A stretch of 64,000 nt of DNA from Alitta virens (lineage: Eukaryota; Annelida; Polychaeta; Phyllodocida; Nereididae): NCBI GenBank assembly GCA_932294295.1, contig OW028580.1:24724975-24788974 (forward strand), in the 5' to 3' direction. Below are positions 21,401-33,235 of this stretch, piece after piece (within the stretch, counting starts at the first letter, position 1; each line of letters opens with the position of its first letter). The translations under genes were made by a program, and so were the position numbers. A model generated the notes under the pieces. It had not been told where the DNA came from. It searched no databases and saw nothing but the letters and a program-made list of their open reading frames with translations.

Positions 21401-23139
21401 TAAAGATTCAAAAATATGTGACAGGACTCATCTCCACAGAAAATTTAAATACAGTAATTCCTTGGTCTCGTATTCGGGTTTTCACACCTCTTCGTCATTT
21501 TGGTTGCATTCATCCTGAAGGTGTGGAGAGAACTCGACCAACTTATGACCTATGTGAGCAGGAGATACCAGCAATCATGGCACCAATGACTATCCCAGTG
21601 TCAGAGGGAATGTATATTCCTTGTGACACACAGGCACCACCTGTGACTGTGCATGAAAATGTGTTTGTCAATAACCTCCAATTGGAAGCAGCAGTTTACA
21701 CTAAAAGAGCTTTTTGGGCTCTAGGTTTCCCTATATTCATTGAAGAATTAAATATTCCAAGAGAAGCAGTTGCTGTGTTGAAGTACCTTATACAGAAGGT
21801 AGTCTGGTCAGTGGGTAGTCGTGTCTTGTTATGGCACAATACAGATAACAAAATCCAGACTGAAACAAATGGTTTTACTGACATGTCGAGAAAAAGCATC
21901 AATATCATCGAAGAACTCCAGTTTTTTTCATGCTCCAATACACATGTAAGAAATTGCCTTAACCAATGTCTACGTTTGTTACGTCAACAACACTTGATAA
22001 GTGAAGAACTGACTAATGCTGTGGAAATGTGGTTCGATGCTTTGGGACAGTCAGGTTTGGACTTTAACGAAAAGGTAAGCCAAGAAGAAATATGCCAATC
22101 AAAGGACGTGATGTATTATTCGGTAGATTACTCACAGAAATGGAAACAAGGAGATGCAGACATGCCCTACTTACCTGTTTCAAATTTGAAACTCATCAAA
22201 AATCAATTCAGGAAAACTTGTGATGAAGACAAAATGCCCCAAGGTGTCAGATTTAATTTAACCCAGCCATGGACTCAGTTTTCGGATGTCTTGCTGATCA
22301 TCACATTCAACTTCTACCATTTCGATGTAATTCCTTTCATCGAGGTCCTATACCGACCATTTTTTCCACATATTTTGTACTGTGGACCAGATGCAAAAAA
22401 GGACCTATTGTTGAATCTACTGCACGACTACAAATTTAGCTTTGTGTCTTTTCCAGAAACCCCAAGGGACCATCTTGGAGGCTCTTTTAATTATGAGTGT
22501 GCTGCAATGGGGATGTCAATGCATTATGATGTTGTGGGATATGCAGTTATGGGTGATGATACACTCATATCCTTACCAAAACTTGCAAACTATCCTCTGG
22601 ACACAGTATGGTACCTGGACAACTCTGATGAGAGCGTCAGATTTGCTAATGTCTATGATAGACCATTTGGTTGGCGTATTAAATACCAATCATCCATCAT
22701 CTCAGTGATGGAAATTATGAAGGAATACCAAACGATGAACATAGCATTCCGCCGATGCTATAACCAATTAAAATTGAGGACTGAGACTTATAATAATATA
22801 TGCGAAGGATGGACAGACTTTTATTATGTACCCGCTCAATTAGCAGATGACTTCGTGCAGTTGTCTTGGCTTTTCCGAAGCAGGGAAGTTTTCCTGGAGC
22901 TGGCTATCCCGACAATATTGAATTGCTTGGCGGACGAAGAGCATGTCAGTCCCATTGACGCTATTTACTTGTGGCTTGAAGATCGTGATAATGTGGTGTT
23001 ACACTTCACCAATTTTTTGCAAACCAAGTCTATGTTTCACCCAGTAAAATGGGGATACATTACCAATGGTGACAAGAAAATGCAAGATTTCTTTTGCTAC
23101 ACAGCTCTCCCACATCTTCATAACTCAATCAGGACATGA
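15436..23139 (+). CDS. STELLO (DUF288)-type putative glycosyltransferase, 5' end missing
   Basis: Exons joined in frame: 15436-15545, 16102-16120 (tentative 19-nt microexon), 17672-17773, 19224-19399, 19834-19948, 21328-23139 with TGA stop; about 777 codons. Exon 19224-19399 has the family start of the catalytic region (RKWVITTWHSHPIN, then WNVLLVIDDDKT). The next exon ends FRAILHAIQ and the large exon begins EGAEVIYF. The large exon has RHFGCIHPEG, VYTKRAFWALGFP, the second-half start VLLIITFNFYHF, HILYCGP and YAVMGDDTLISL, in the order expected for STELLO-family Golgi proteins and their animal relatives. Plant STELLO proteins affect cellulose synthase assembly; animal members are uncharacterised. 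The Asp-rich motif expected after the EGAEVIY segment is replaced by FKPKWWAF, so the first half may be inactive. The N-terminal membrane anchor exon was not found. The low-complexity N-terminal exons are the least certain. Confidence 0.75.
16102..16120 (+). other. Candidate 19-nt microexon of the STELLO-like gene
   Basis: ACTATTCAG|TTCTGTGTTCCACTGGCAG|GTAAGT. It converts phase 2 (exon end 15545) to phase 0 (exon start 17672); without it these two exons cannot be joined in frame. Short and with a weak pyrimidine tract, so tentative. Confidence 0.4.
17175..17324. mobile_element. Imperfect 150-bp hairpin (MITE-like) in a STELLO-like gene intron
   Basis: ATGTACACCTCAAATGTTAT and GTACAAC on the left are matched inverted by GTTGTACATTGACATTTTGGGG on the right. 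Arms are about 60 bp with scattered mismatches. Confidence 0.55.
17405..17480 (+). repeat. tRNA-like sequence (SINE head or pseudo-tRNA)
   Basis: TGGTACAATGGTTAGCATTC resembles box A, an anticodon-like arm GACTTTTAGTC follows, and AGAGTTCGATTCACATTC resembles box B and the T arm. The acceptor stem does not pair well. Lies in an intron of the STELLO-like gene. Confidence 0.45.
17920..19150. repeat. Diverged dispersed repeat with GACCT/AGGTCA motifs in an intron
   Basis: Two related segments (about 17920-18270 and 18955-19150) share AGTTATAGCATTTTACCCC / AGTAATAACATTTTACCCC and ACCAAATTTGGTG. A G-run lies at 18485-18499. No coding potential was found outside the exon at 19224. Confidence 0.35.
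20017..20185. mobile_element. 169-bp hairpin MITE in a STELLO-like gene intron
   Basis: The ends CTACATGGCCAAATGTGCT and GCACATTTGGCCATGTACAT are inverted repeats, and the arms continue with inverted CGCGTTTTCCATGCGTTTATCC-type sequence. An internal TTTTAATTA forms the loop. Confidence 0.7.
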
Positions 23140-23198
23140 TTCTCTGAAAACATATTTGAGTAAATTGTTTGTTACCTTGACTTGAGTGAAAACCTTTA

Positions 23199-23204
23199 AA
23201 TAAA
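23199..23204 (+). promoter_or_regulatory. Polyadenylation signal of the STELLO-like gene
   Basis: AATAAA 60 bp after the stop codon. Confidence 0.5.
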
Positions 23205-23780
23205 AGGCTCTCGTGACCAATATTATCCAGCATTTCGAAGGTTTGTTTTTGCATCTCAAAATCATGTACATTTACACCTGAGATCAACAGCAGACAGCCG
23301 TGCCATATCGTCTTTTGCATTCACGATCATCTAAGCGTTGCAACAGCCATGTTTTTTTACCTTGTAGATTGAGCTCAGGGGAGCAATCAGTTATTCATAA
23401 TATTTCCAGAATATCTGAAAATCTTCTCGGGAAGCCTTTTACCTTCGGTTGTGCTTGCTAAACCTTTATCTACATGCAGCAAACAAAAGTTCTAGTAAAA
23501 AACAAAAAAATAATGGATCACACAATTGATGTCCATGATAACGTGATCGGTGGCCTGTTTGCAACTTTCTCTCGCTGCGGAAATGCCGACGATTTTTGTG
23601 GAGTACTATTTGTAGATCTTTTAGTTGGCTATCCATCAATGCCATGGAGTGTATAGACTAAGTTGCAGTGGCCAGTCTTGGTAAAAAATGTTCAAACAAA
23701 ATGTTTAAAAAGGAGTCAATCTGTGGAAAAAGTTAACTGAGTTGATCCTTCAACTCTACGAGATTTTAATTGTAACTTAA

Positions 23781-23811
<31 letters not shown>

Positions 23812-24500
23812 TATATACTTTTTTTGAATCAAAGGGTGGTTTATCTGGAAAATGTTATTTTGTATCAATGTTCATGTCTGTTATATTGTGGCTTCCATTA
23901 ATATGTGAGATAAAGATGTGAATATCTGCTATCTAGGCTAATTGTCAGTGTTTTGTTATTTACTAAATCTGGTAATCTAATATATCATAAATATGTACTC
24001 TTAGATCCGGTTTTGAGTAGGCAGCAATGGCAGCTTTGGCTAGGTTCAATTTGAGGGGACCGTTTTTAATGAAACTAACTATATTTGAGCGAACATGCTG
24101 TGTTGGTATTTCAGCTTATTTTTGTCAACACAAATTAATTAACCTTGAATTACATACTTTATGCTAAACATACCTGGTGAAATAAAATACCAGTTTAGCA
24201 TCCTGCCAATACCTGAAAAAGTAACAACATCAATAAAATTTAAAACCAGTTTCTATGCATCAGTGATATTAATTAATTATAGTTTACAAATGCTAATACA
24301 ATAATCCCCGGATGTCAGCTGGATATATTGATAAATTGATGTGGTTTGCTCTATCAATTTTTCTCTCCTAATTTTGTAATTATATCGAAAAACAATTTTT
24401 GCCAACTTTTATAACTGTTAATAATTGATAGAACATACAACTGTAGCACATTAGCAATAACACTCTAAATCAACAATTTTAAAATACAAAATGTAACACT
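23205..24500. other. AT-rich intergenic stretch
   Basis: Contains a (TA)n microsatellite at about 23780-23803 followed by a T run. No supported gene. Confidence 0.5.
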
Positions 24501-24539
24501 TGTGTTATTAGCATAAAAAATGAAAGAAAGGAAAATGTT

Positions 24540-27065
24540 CACAATCCCTCATGATCTTTTGCATTCCCTTGTAAAAGGAATGCATTCCCACACAAAAATT
24601 ATGCGTTCCTTCCCAAAATAAAATTGCCTTCCCTTGCAAAAAGTATGTGTTCCCATATGAAAAGAACAAGAATGCGTCCCTGCCCGCATTGATTTTGAGA
24701 TGACTGGCCATAGAAGAAGTGTGGCAGCTGCCACAGGGCCCAGCCACTCAGGGGGCCCACATGCCCCCCAACATTTCAGGAAACTTAGACTTAAAGATAG
24801 TATGGAAAATAACCGCAAGGTCATTCTTATCTGCCCATCATTTCTGTACCACCTCTGCAATGCCCCCCCCCCCCTGCAATGGGCCACCCTCCCTTTCCAC
24901 TGTAGAAGACCAGTCCAATTATATGAACATAGTGCTAATTCTGCATTCACAGGGCCTGCTTACCAATTAGGCTGCATAGGCTTGAGGGTCCGGGGAAAAA
25001 ATTTCCAGGATCACTGTTAAAAATGATGTCCATCGTTGCTATGACCTATCAGGTCCCAGAAAGGCCTGGTGACATATTAAAGGCCCAAGTCTCCAAGCCT
25101 GGCCCCAAAAATCCTGGGCTCCCAAGCCTGGACCTAACAGAAGGCTGGGCCTCAAAGTGCCATGACTGGGCAAGAAAAGCTGAGGAGACTAGAGCGTATT
25201 GGCCAAACAAGGTGGTCCAGCAAAGCAAGGGCTTTGAGGAAAATATTTGGAAGTTTCAATGACCAGTCTTCTGGATTTTACCCTGATCTGCTGAAAATCC
25301 TCAGTCAGGTGAGTGACTCGCCTGATTTCACAAGAAAAGTTAGATATGATGCAGAGAATTTGCTAGAGAATTTGTGCAAATTTGAAACATTGCTAACAGC
25401 CTTTATTTTCATACGCATATTTGACATAACAACACCAGTGTCAGACTATCTACAGTCATCAGCCTTGGATGTATTGCAGGCATGGAGAATGATAGATAAT
25501 GCCATGCAGCGTATCAATAGCATCACACGTGACTTTGATATAGTGCATGAGGTTGCAAAACAATATGCCACCACCCCGAACGAGGACATAGAAGAAAATG
25601 GTATTGTCATCCAAACAGCATTACCACAATCCAGAGGTGTCAGGAGAAAGATACATCATCAGGGTGAATCTGTACCAATGGATCCAGAAAAAAACTACGA
25701 AGTTTCAACCCACAATGTGGTTTTTGATGCAGTGTCTCTAAGTATGAAAAACAGATTTACATCTCACGAGGCATTGTATCGACAAATTGCTTGCTTCGAT
25801 CCAAACAGATTCAAAGAAATTCGTGAAAGTCCTGAGTTGATCAATCTCACTGCCATAACCGATGCTTAAGGAAGAATTGGTGTCTGAACTAAAGATAGGC
25901 CTTCTTAGTCATGACAATAGTCACAACACTGAAGCTGGCACGCAGGCACTGGTTGACTTTGACTTATGGGATGGTAATTCTGAAAAAGAGAATGTGGCAT
26001 CCAGTGCTTGCAAAAACTGCATGTGCTTACAAGTTACTCCACCAGTACCGACTGCTATCCTCAGCTTATGAAAACCTTTACCTCACATACAAATATCTTG
26101 TCACACTTAGTGTGACACGAGTCACTTGTAAGAGGGCATTTTCGAAGCTTAAACTGGAAAAAACTCGACTAAGATCATCTCTATCACAGCAGAACTTGGA
26201 GTCATTGATGTTAATCGCTGTTGAGAGGAAGCTTGCTCATTGATAGACTGGCAAAAACATCTAAAGAACTGAGCCGTCTTCTGTTAGTGTGAATGGTTAG
26301 ACTACTATGAAATATGAAACTTGATGCTGAAACATATATCATGCAGTGGCACCTTCCAAATCCACACAACAGTTTCAGTTTTAACAGTTTATAAACATTT
26401 GTATAAATGTATATTGTAACTATATCCAGAATGTTTTCAGGTACACATGTATGGCTTCATTTTGTGCCACCGATTAGCTGTAAGAAATATGGACTATATC
26501 ATGTGGTAATTTTAATGTGATGTTTGAGGCTATATTGGTCACTTTGATAACTTTAATGTTGTGTTTTGAGTGGACATGCTCACTCTGATGATTAGTTTCA
26601 CATAGTTAATAACATATAATTATCCAGAATGTTTACAGGTTAATATGGTTAGCTAATAATTGTTTCATTTTGCACTATCAATAGCTCGGTGTAAGATACG
26701 GTTTATTAATAAATTATTGATCAGGTTTGACTCATTATTGGTGTTATCAACATCATTATCATTCAAATTAGCTTATGATGCTAATGATTCTGAAAGTGAA
26801 TTATAAGCTATTATAGAAGTGAATGAACAATCAACATTAAAGCCATTGAAAATAGTCAAAGCAAATATAGGCTATGGTTGTGCAACTTGATAGGGGCCCA
26901 ATCCCTGTGAGTGCCACAAGGCCCAGAGTGGTCCCAGTCTGCCCCTGCCAGCCCCCGCAAATAATTGTGTTCACTCATGAGGATGGCGTTCCTTTGCAAA
27001 GTATCACATTCCCTCACACAAAGCTTCATGTTCCCTGTGATATTTTCTGTTCCCTCATGGTAATT
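24540..27065 (+). mobile_element. Probable extent of the hAT-derived element
   Basis: Both flanks of the transposase carry the same sort of repetitive sequence, short GCATTCCC/GTTCCCT motifs (24550-24690 and 26965-27060), next to G/C-rich segments with GGGCCCA and CCACAAGGCCCAG. Neither clean terminal inverted repeats nor an 8-bp target duplication could be fixed, so the limits are approximate. Confidence 0.35.
25162..26243 (+). pseudogene. hAT-family transposase remnant (C-terminal half, frameshifted)
   Basis: Two frames carry consecutive parts of one protein. The first (to 25869) starts with RLERIGQTRWSSKARALRKI and runs through the insertion region before the C-terminal domain. The second (about 25970-26243) ends the protein with the hAT dimerisation region: AYENLYLTYKYLVTLSV, CKRAFSKLKLEKTRLRSSLS and QQNLESLMLIAVERK. 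The catalytic RNase H-like core with the first Asp residues and the BED finger are not readable upstream. Resembles the ZMYM1/DUF4371-like branch of hAT. An inactive copy. Confidence 0.85.
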
Positions 27066-27119
27066 TTGTGAATGTTTTATCGTGAGGGTAAAAATCTTCC
27101 GTAACCTTTTGGGCCTTTT

Positions 27120-27150
27120 CTCTCTCTCCCCCCCCCCCCCCCCCCACGGG
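27120..27150. repeat. Pyrimidine/C homopolymer run
   Basis: TCTCTCTCCC followed by about 17 C; one of several C or G runs in the window (6661, 18485, 33531, 33646, 34508, 37983, 45686). Confidence 0.8.
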
Positions 27151-28617
27151 CAAAAAATGTGGACGATTCAGTTTCACATTCTTTATTTCATCTGTACAAG
27201 TTTTACTATACAAGTGAGGGACTCTCAGACAGGCCATCCCTTATCGAGAGCCTCAACTTCAAGCGCACAAAAAAACAACAACCACCCAATAGAGTCTTTT
27301 CACTGAACAGCCCTGAATTCAGCAAGACATAAGTCTTTCTTCTCCACTTGTTATTCATGTTGCTTTCCATGCATAGAAGATCATATAACTACCTGATTCC
27401 ATTAATATAATTTTATCAGGGAAATAACAGAAATCAACTGAATGATAAGATCAAATAAACATTAAAATGCACTAAAAATACTGCTGCTAGGATGCACTTT
27501 GCTTCAGCCAATCACAGCCAAGGGCTGGAAATTTTTCAGCCAATAGAAATGTAGTATTCTGTAATAGCCACCTGGTGGAAATATAGAGAACCTTCCGTGA
27601 AAATCCACTATTGAGTCTTAAATAGTGAAAAGGAATGAACAATGGGACAAATGTATATTGTGAAATCAAGACGAGGCTCTTTCCTTTAAATTAAGTTGTT
27701 CTGAGTTCAAAATTTGACCAACCATTCAATTTACGTGTTGGCCTATAGACTGGCGTGACTATTTGCACAAGTGTACTTACATGACATAATTTTCTTAATT
27801 TCCACAATTTCCTTTTATTACTAAATTTGCATTTACTTCCTAGGTAGTGTCTTTGTATTATTAATATATTTTTAACTGTACTGAGGAATAATTTAATTTA
27901 ATTGATAATTTATTCATGTTTAGACAAATCATAAAAGTTATTCACTTGAAGGTTGTATGGACCAAAGTGACAATGGAAAAAGGATGAAGATGAGAATGGC
28001 TGAAGATGAGGATGAATACGTATTATGATCAAGCAACAAGTTACATCAAATTACAATATGAGTGTCAATATAAATTCAATAAATAAAAGCTATTATTTAC
28101 AGTTTACTTCATAAAAATGAATGAAGATATCGATTTACCTATAGCACACATAACAGTTTGGTACATTGCAGTTTTCCTATTATTGAGAATGACTTTCTTT
28201 AGTTTTTTGGAAATTTTATTCTGGAATAGTCATAGCCACACACAAGAAGATGAAGGGCCACAGTTTATTCCTAGAACGGCCACATAAAACAGCCACACGT
28301 TTCTTCACAAAATTGCTGCTCCCTTAATGCTAGTCCTTTGGTCAAATTTTTCCCCCAGAAACACGGTACTGGAATTGATAATTTACATAAGATACCGATA
28401 AAGCGGCATGGTATTAAGCATTTAAGAAGTACGTGGCTTAACAATAAACAAAATAGTGCAATAACATTAAAAATCCTATAAAAATCAGTATACCGTATTT
28501 ACTCGAATGAGCTGGCGATATTCATTGCTGTGCCAATGGATAAACGTGCAGGTGCTGTCCTCTGGTGAAAAAAAAAAAAACATGGGGATTGGCCAATCAG
28601 AAACCAGCTTACACATG

Positions 28618-28775
28618 GTATACAAGCGCTAATATACACGACGTCGTGCATATTGTAGCCAATATACACGACGTCGTGCAATCTGCACGACGACGTCTTG
28701 CATGTAACTGCTAGTGTGCACGACGTCGTGCGTATAACTGCTAGTATGCACGTGTCGTGCGTAACTGCAGTAGTG
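28618..28775. repeat. Cluster of CACGACGTCGTG palindromes with CCAAT boxes
   Basis: The 14-bp palindrome GCACGACGTCGTGC, whole or with one changed end base, occurs around 28637, 28667 and 28718, with broken versions (CACGACGACGTC, CACGTGTCGTGC) between and after. CCAAT/ATTGG motifs accompany the repeats (ATTGGCCAATCAG, GTAGCCAATATACACGAC). Similar units occur at 34790-34875. Confidence 0.65.
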
Positions 28776-28956
28776 TGCACATTTCATGTATATTTCTCAA
28801 AATCTTGAACTTGCTAAAAAAATATAAATAATAAATAAAATAATTAATAATATATTCTAACCTGAAACTTTGAGTGAAAGGTACGGAAGCCATTTTAGGA
28901 TATGAGAATTTTTTTAAAATTATAAATGATACAGTAAATTGTATATAGGAAGTAGT

Positions 28957-30300
28957 ATCCCAGTAGGCGCAAGTCGTAAAAATGACGTCTTTTTCTGGTC
29001 TCAAATTCGTCATGACGTCGGTGACCAATATGAGACGTAAATGAGACGTAATTTTCAAGACGTCAAAAAGACCAGGAAATATGACGTCTTATCCACGTCT
29101 TATTCTGGTGCTCAAGCAGACGTAATTATTTTACTTAATTTATACGTCTTTATTACGTCAAAAAATTATGTCTAGAATACGTAATTTTTTTACGTCTTAT
29201 CAACGTAATCTTATAACCAATTCTTTAACCATGAAGTCTCATACAATTTGCAAGTTAACATTTTTAGCAATTAATATATAATGACTAAATTCACATTTTG
29301 TGTAACTTCATATTTTTAATTTAGGATAGAAAATACAATGTGAACTCCTTTTCAGAATATATTTCAATGTATAGCAAATTTATCAACTTTTCTAACCAAG
29401 CTGAAGTCTATCAATTGGGGTTAATGGGCTCATAATATCACCCTGACCCCAGTGCACCCTATATTATAGCCATGTGCCTATCATTATCTGAACTGGCTGA
29501 CCAATCAAACCCCTAGAAATCTTGAGCAGCTGCAGGACAGGTCACATCTTGTCAGTTAAGAATTTGAAATTCATTCAGTAACTTTGGAGGGATACTAGTG
29601 AAGTTGGATTTTAAACTTAATTCTTCTATGGAGTGATATATATCATTTATCACATCATTGCATGGTAAGTGAAGTTTTTTAAAATCTAACCACTGTGAAA
29701 ATATGTTGCACATGCTGATTCATGATTTGGTGTTAGATTTATTTTCTGAATATAAATTCATTTCAGGGATCTATGGAACTATGGATGAAACTTGGCTGAA
29801 GAATTCTGATATGTATTTATACATGAATAAAAATATATATTTCTTTAAAACTTAAATTGCAGCAGTCCCATGTATAGATTTGCATCATATGTGCATGCAT
29901 GCATCCAATGATGTATGCTATATTACACATTATAATAAAGTTTTTTTCTTTAATTTTAAACTTGTGTGTGTTCTCTGTACATTCAATATGTCCAAAGATT
30001 GCAAAGTTCATCTTAAAGAGGTCGTCTGATGATGTCTAAAAGACGTCATCTGATGACTTATTTTAGACGTCAGATATTGGTCAACTAAATACGTCTAAAA
30101 GACGTCATCTGATGACGTATTTTAGACGTCAGATATTGGTCAACTAAATACGTCTAAAAGACGTCGTCAGATGACGTCTTTTAGACGTCTCATATAAGAC
30201 GTCATTGAAGTTTGCATATGAGACCAGTATGGGCTGGTCATGAGACGTCTTGCAGAGACGTCAAAATGACGTCAATGAGACCACTTTTGCCCACTGGGAT
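28957..30300. mobile_element. 1.34-kb inverted-repeat element packed with GACGTC motifs
   Basis: The ends ATCCCAGTAGGCGCAAGT and ACTTTTGCCCACTGGGAT are inverted. The outer 250-300 bp on each side are filled with GACGT/ACGTC words, many forming the palindrome GACGTC. The right side also has a tandem unit of about 60 bp (ATACGTCTAAAAGACGTC, then TTTAGACGTCAGATATTGG) present about 2.5 times at 30025-30165. The middle (29230-30000) is AT-rich and has no transposase ORF, so it is a non-autonomous DNA element. No target duplication was settled. Confidence 0.7.
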
Positions 30301-30715
30301 TATTGTATATATGAAATACTTAGTATATTTTATATATACGAAATACTAAATTGTATATACAACTAAATTGTATATACGAAAATACTTAGTTGTATAAATC
30401 AAATAGTAAATTGAAAAAACGAAATAGTAAATAAAAAAATTAAATCTAAATTGTAAAAAGATATAGTAATAGAAAGTAATCAGGTCAAGTATTTTGTATA
30501 TTATATACGATTTATTATTTTGTATATATATGCAATTTAGTATTTCGTCTATACGATTTGGTATTTCGAATATTCAATTTGGTATTTCGAATAGTATTTC
30601 GTAAATACGCTTTAGTATTTCGTATATACGATTTAGTATTTCGTATATACAATTTGGTATTTCATATCAATTTAGTATTTCATATATACAATTGACTACA
30701 TCATTTATACAATTA
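30300..30715. repeat. AT-rich inverted array of a 20-bp TAGTATTTCGTATATAC unit
   Basis: 30300-30425 carries repeats of GTATATACGAAATACTAAATT; 30490-30690 carries the reverse complement, AATTTAGTATTTCGTATATAC, about ten times. The two halves could fold into one long hairpin. It abuts the GACGTC element exactly at 30300. Confidence 0.7.
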
Positions 30716-31333
30716 AATTTTTTTTTTCCTCATGTCCTTAAATGGCTTCCGTAGAAAGGCATTAAATAATGAGAAAAATACTAACAATGGAAAACTATTG
30801 AGATGTACCTAATGCACACATTGAGGTGTTCTTTTATTTGTATGTCCATCTAGTGGATGGGAGGTGTCACACATAGGTAATAACATATTTAGTATTACAA
30901 GTCATCTGGAGAAGTCGAGAAAATAACATTTAGTATTCAAATATAAAACACGTTTTCAATTAACCATTTGTCTCACAAAAATCCCAGTAGTAGATAGTTT
31001 AGCCACATATTGACCAAAAAAATTTTCATATCCATTCTTGAGCAAGTTTAAGGAATTATCGATTCTGTCTCTTCATGAAGAGGCCTCATGAAAGGATACA
31101 CCCCCACCCCCACATTATATCTTTTAATATCGGAAATATCAAATACCATCAGGATAACCCTATATATTCCCCCAATTAACCTTGGATAAATATAATTATA
31201 TACATAAACATAGCACTAGATACAAAAGGGTAACATAAAAATAATTTAAATTACCAAAAAAATACCTGATATCATATAATTACATAAAATTGTATCTTAT
31301 GAAAATACACATATAAAAACGTCTATATGTTGA

Positions 31334-31447
31334 GTGTCAGCAAAAATTGAGTTGCAGATATGCCGGGTATTCAAATCTACAAAGACTTCAAGACTCTCCA
31401 ATGATTTGAATACCCATAATATCTGCAACTAAATTTTGCTGACACTG
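31334..31447. mobile_element. 114-bp hairpin MITE
   Basis: GTGTCAGCAAAAATTGAGTT and GGGTATTCAAATC are repeated inverted by GATTTGAATACCC and AACTAAATTTTGCTGACAC. Confidence 0.7.
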
Positions 31448-32860
31448 AACATTCCTAGCTAGATCATTGTTCAAGATGTCACTAAACAATAGTCTCACAG
31501 GTCTATAGCCTCAGCAGTATCTTCACAGAAAAAAAAAGTTCATCATTAGGACCTACCTAGCTAGGCCTATTTATTTTTAATGTTTTTTTAGCCCTGACTG
31601 CTTTCTTTTAATTGATAGGCCAGCTGATATTTCCCTTTTTATTTATTTATTTTATTCTTGTTTCATGGATGTGTCTGCAGCACAAAAAGTGTCATCCTGG
31701 GGCTATCCTAAGGCATACATTTTTCTGGTATTCCACCTTTTTAAATGATCAGTGTGTTTGAAAATTATCTCAGCAATATACTTCCTCCATGTATTACCTG
31801 TATCCTATTTTAATTTAATTTCTAGCTCTGGTGGTTGGAATAATAAATAACATCATAATAGGCCAAATTTTTTTAATAAGGAACAAAATAATTCCAGAAA
31901 TTACTTAGCTGGGCAAGATATTACTTTGAAATATGCAACATTATTCCTTGTAATTTCTGCTGCTTCTTTTGACCACAACAACTGGCTATATATATATGTA
32001 ATGATGGAAATATGGCAAAAAATTATCATTGCAGAGATAGGAAACTATAAAAGTTAATTTGTACAGAGGGGTTTTTCTGGGTATGACCAAAAAACAACCA
32101 GATATTTATTTTGGTTGTAATAAGTCAAACTGTGACATGTATGTCCCAAGTGTTAGATTTGGCGTTTTTTTAAGTTAATGCTTCATACAAACTCAAAACC
32201 TTCAAAAAGTGAATTTTCTTTATTAGCATCATTGTAATTATTATTTATTCCTTACATCTGCTACAAGACAGTGCTCAGGAATATCTGTATTTGATTAAAA
32301 TTAACACTATTTGACACTAATTGAATGTCTCACTTCTAGACACCTGAAATTATTAACATTATTTTACTGTTTTGGCTATTAACATGATACAGGCACAAAA
32401 TTGGTCCATTATTTAATATCATTAAGTTGTGAAATTACTATTTAGTTTGCAGGCTGGGCCATAGTATTTTTTAGCATTACATACGTCAGTGAGAAACACT
32501 CTTTGCCTTGGCCTAAACCTTTGGCCTTGGCCTATATTCAGAAATTTTTCACCTTTTGCCTTGGCCTTCTCACCTGACTTTCTTTAACTAAAGACATTCA
32601 TCTTTAACTCACCTGAAGATGTTGGAGGAGTGCAAAACTTCAACTGGCAATTACTTGGCTTCTATACATGATAGAACAATGCGGTTTTTTGCTAATTAGT
32701 TCATTTGCAACTATCTTATCATCTATATATTTAAAACACAATGATAAAATACACTAATACCTATAATTTATATATAGAGAAAAAATAATACTGCTGACAA
32801 TCCTGAGGTTTACGTCACTGAATCTACAATTTGCAAGTGATGTTAAAGGTACAAGAATAA
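31448..32860. other. AT-rich stretch, no gene seen
   Basis: No exon chain, conserved protein or clear repeat. A short GCCTTGGCC-type repeat lies at 32505-32570. Confidence 0.45.
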
Positions 32861-32899
32861 AAACCAATGACTGTCGGACTGCCTAAATGACTGACTATT

Positions 32900-33100
32900 T
32901 GTAAGCTGTCATGTTCTGTTGTGCAGACTGATAGACAGACTGACATGACTGAACTGACTGATTGAACTGATGAGCTGAACTGACAGACAGAATTGATTGA
33001 GTCAACTGACTGATATCACTGGCTGAATATATGACTGTGTACTGACTGATTTGGCTGAACTGACTGATTTGGCTGAACTGACTGACTACTGTAGAAGTAG
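32900..33100. repeat. Degenerate ACTG-rich tandem repeat
   Basis: Units such as GAACTGACTGATTTGGCT repeated exactly twice near 33043-33080 within a longer CTGA/ACTG-biased tract. Confidence 0.65.
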
Positions 33101-33235
33101 TTATATATATATGTAAGAAGAAAAAAAAGAAAAGAAGAACGAAAAAAAAAAATTTAGGAGTCAATTTTCTTGAACTTTCAAATTTCAGAAATTCTGACTA
33201 ACTTATAAAACCTTAAAGCCCCTTTCACACTTAGC

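Noticed and set aside
24508..25020. Several overlapping ORFs on both strands ahead of the hAT remnant
   Set aside because: They overlap one another, none resembles the transposase N-terminus, and composition follows the GC-rich repeat.
28499..29058. Minus-strand ORFs over the palindrome cluster
   Set aside because: Repeated His-Asp-Val type residues come from the CACGACGTCGTG units; no protein signal beyond that.
32895..33164. Minus-strand ORF with SQFSQISQ repeats
   Set aside because: Product of the ACTG-rich tandem repeat; no independent coding evidence.
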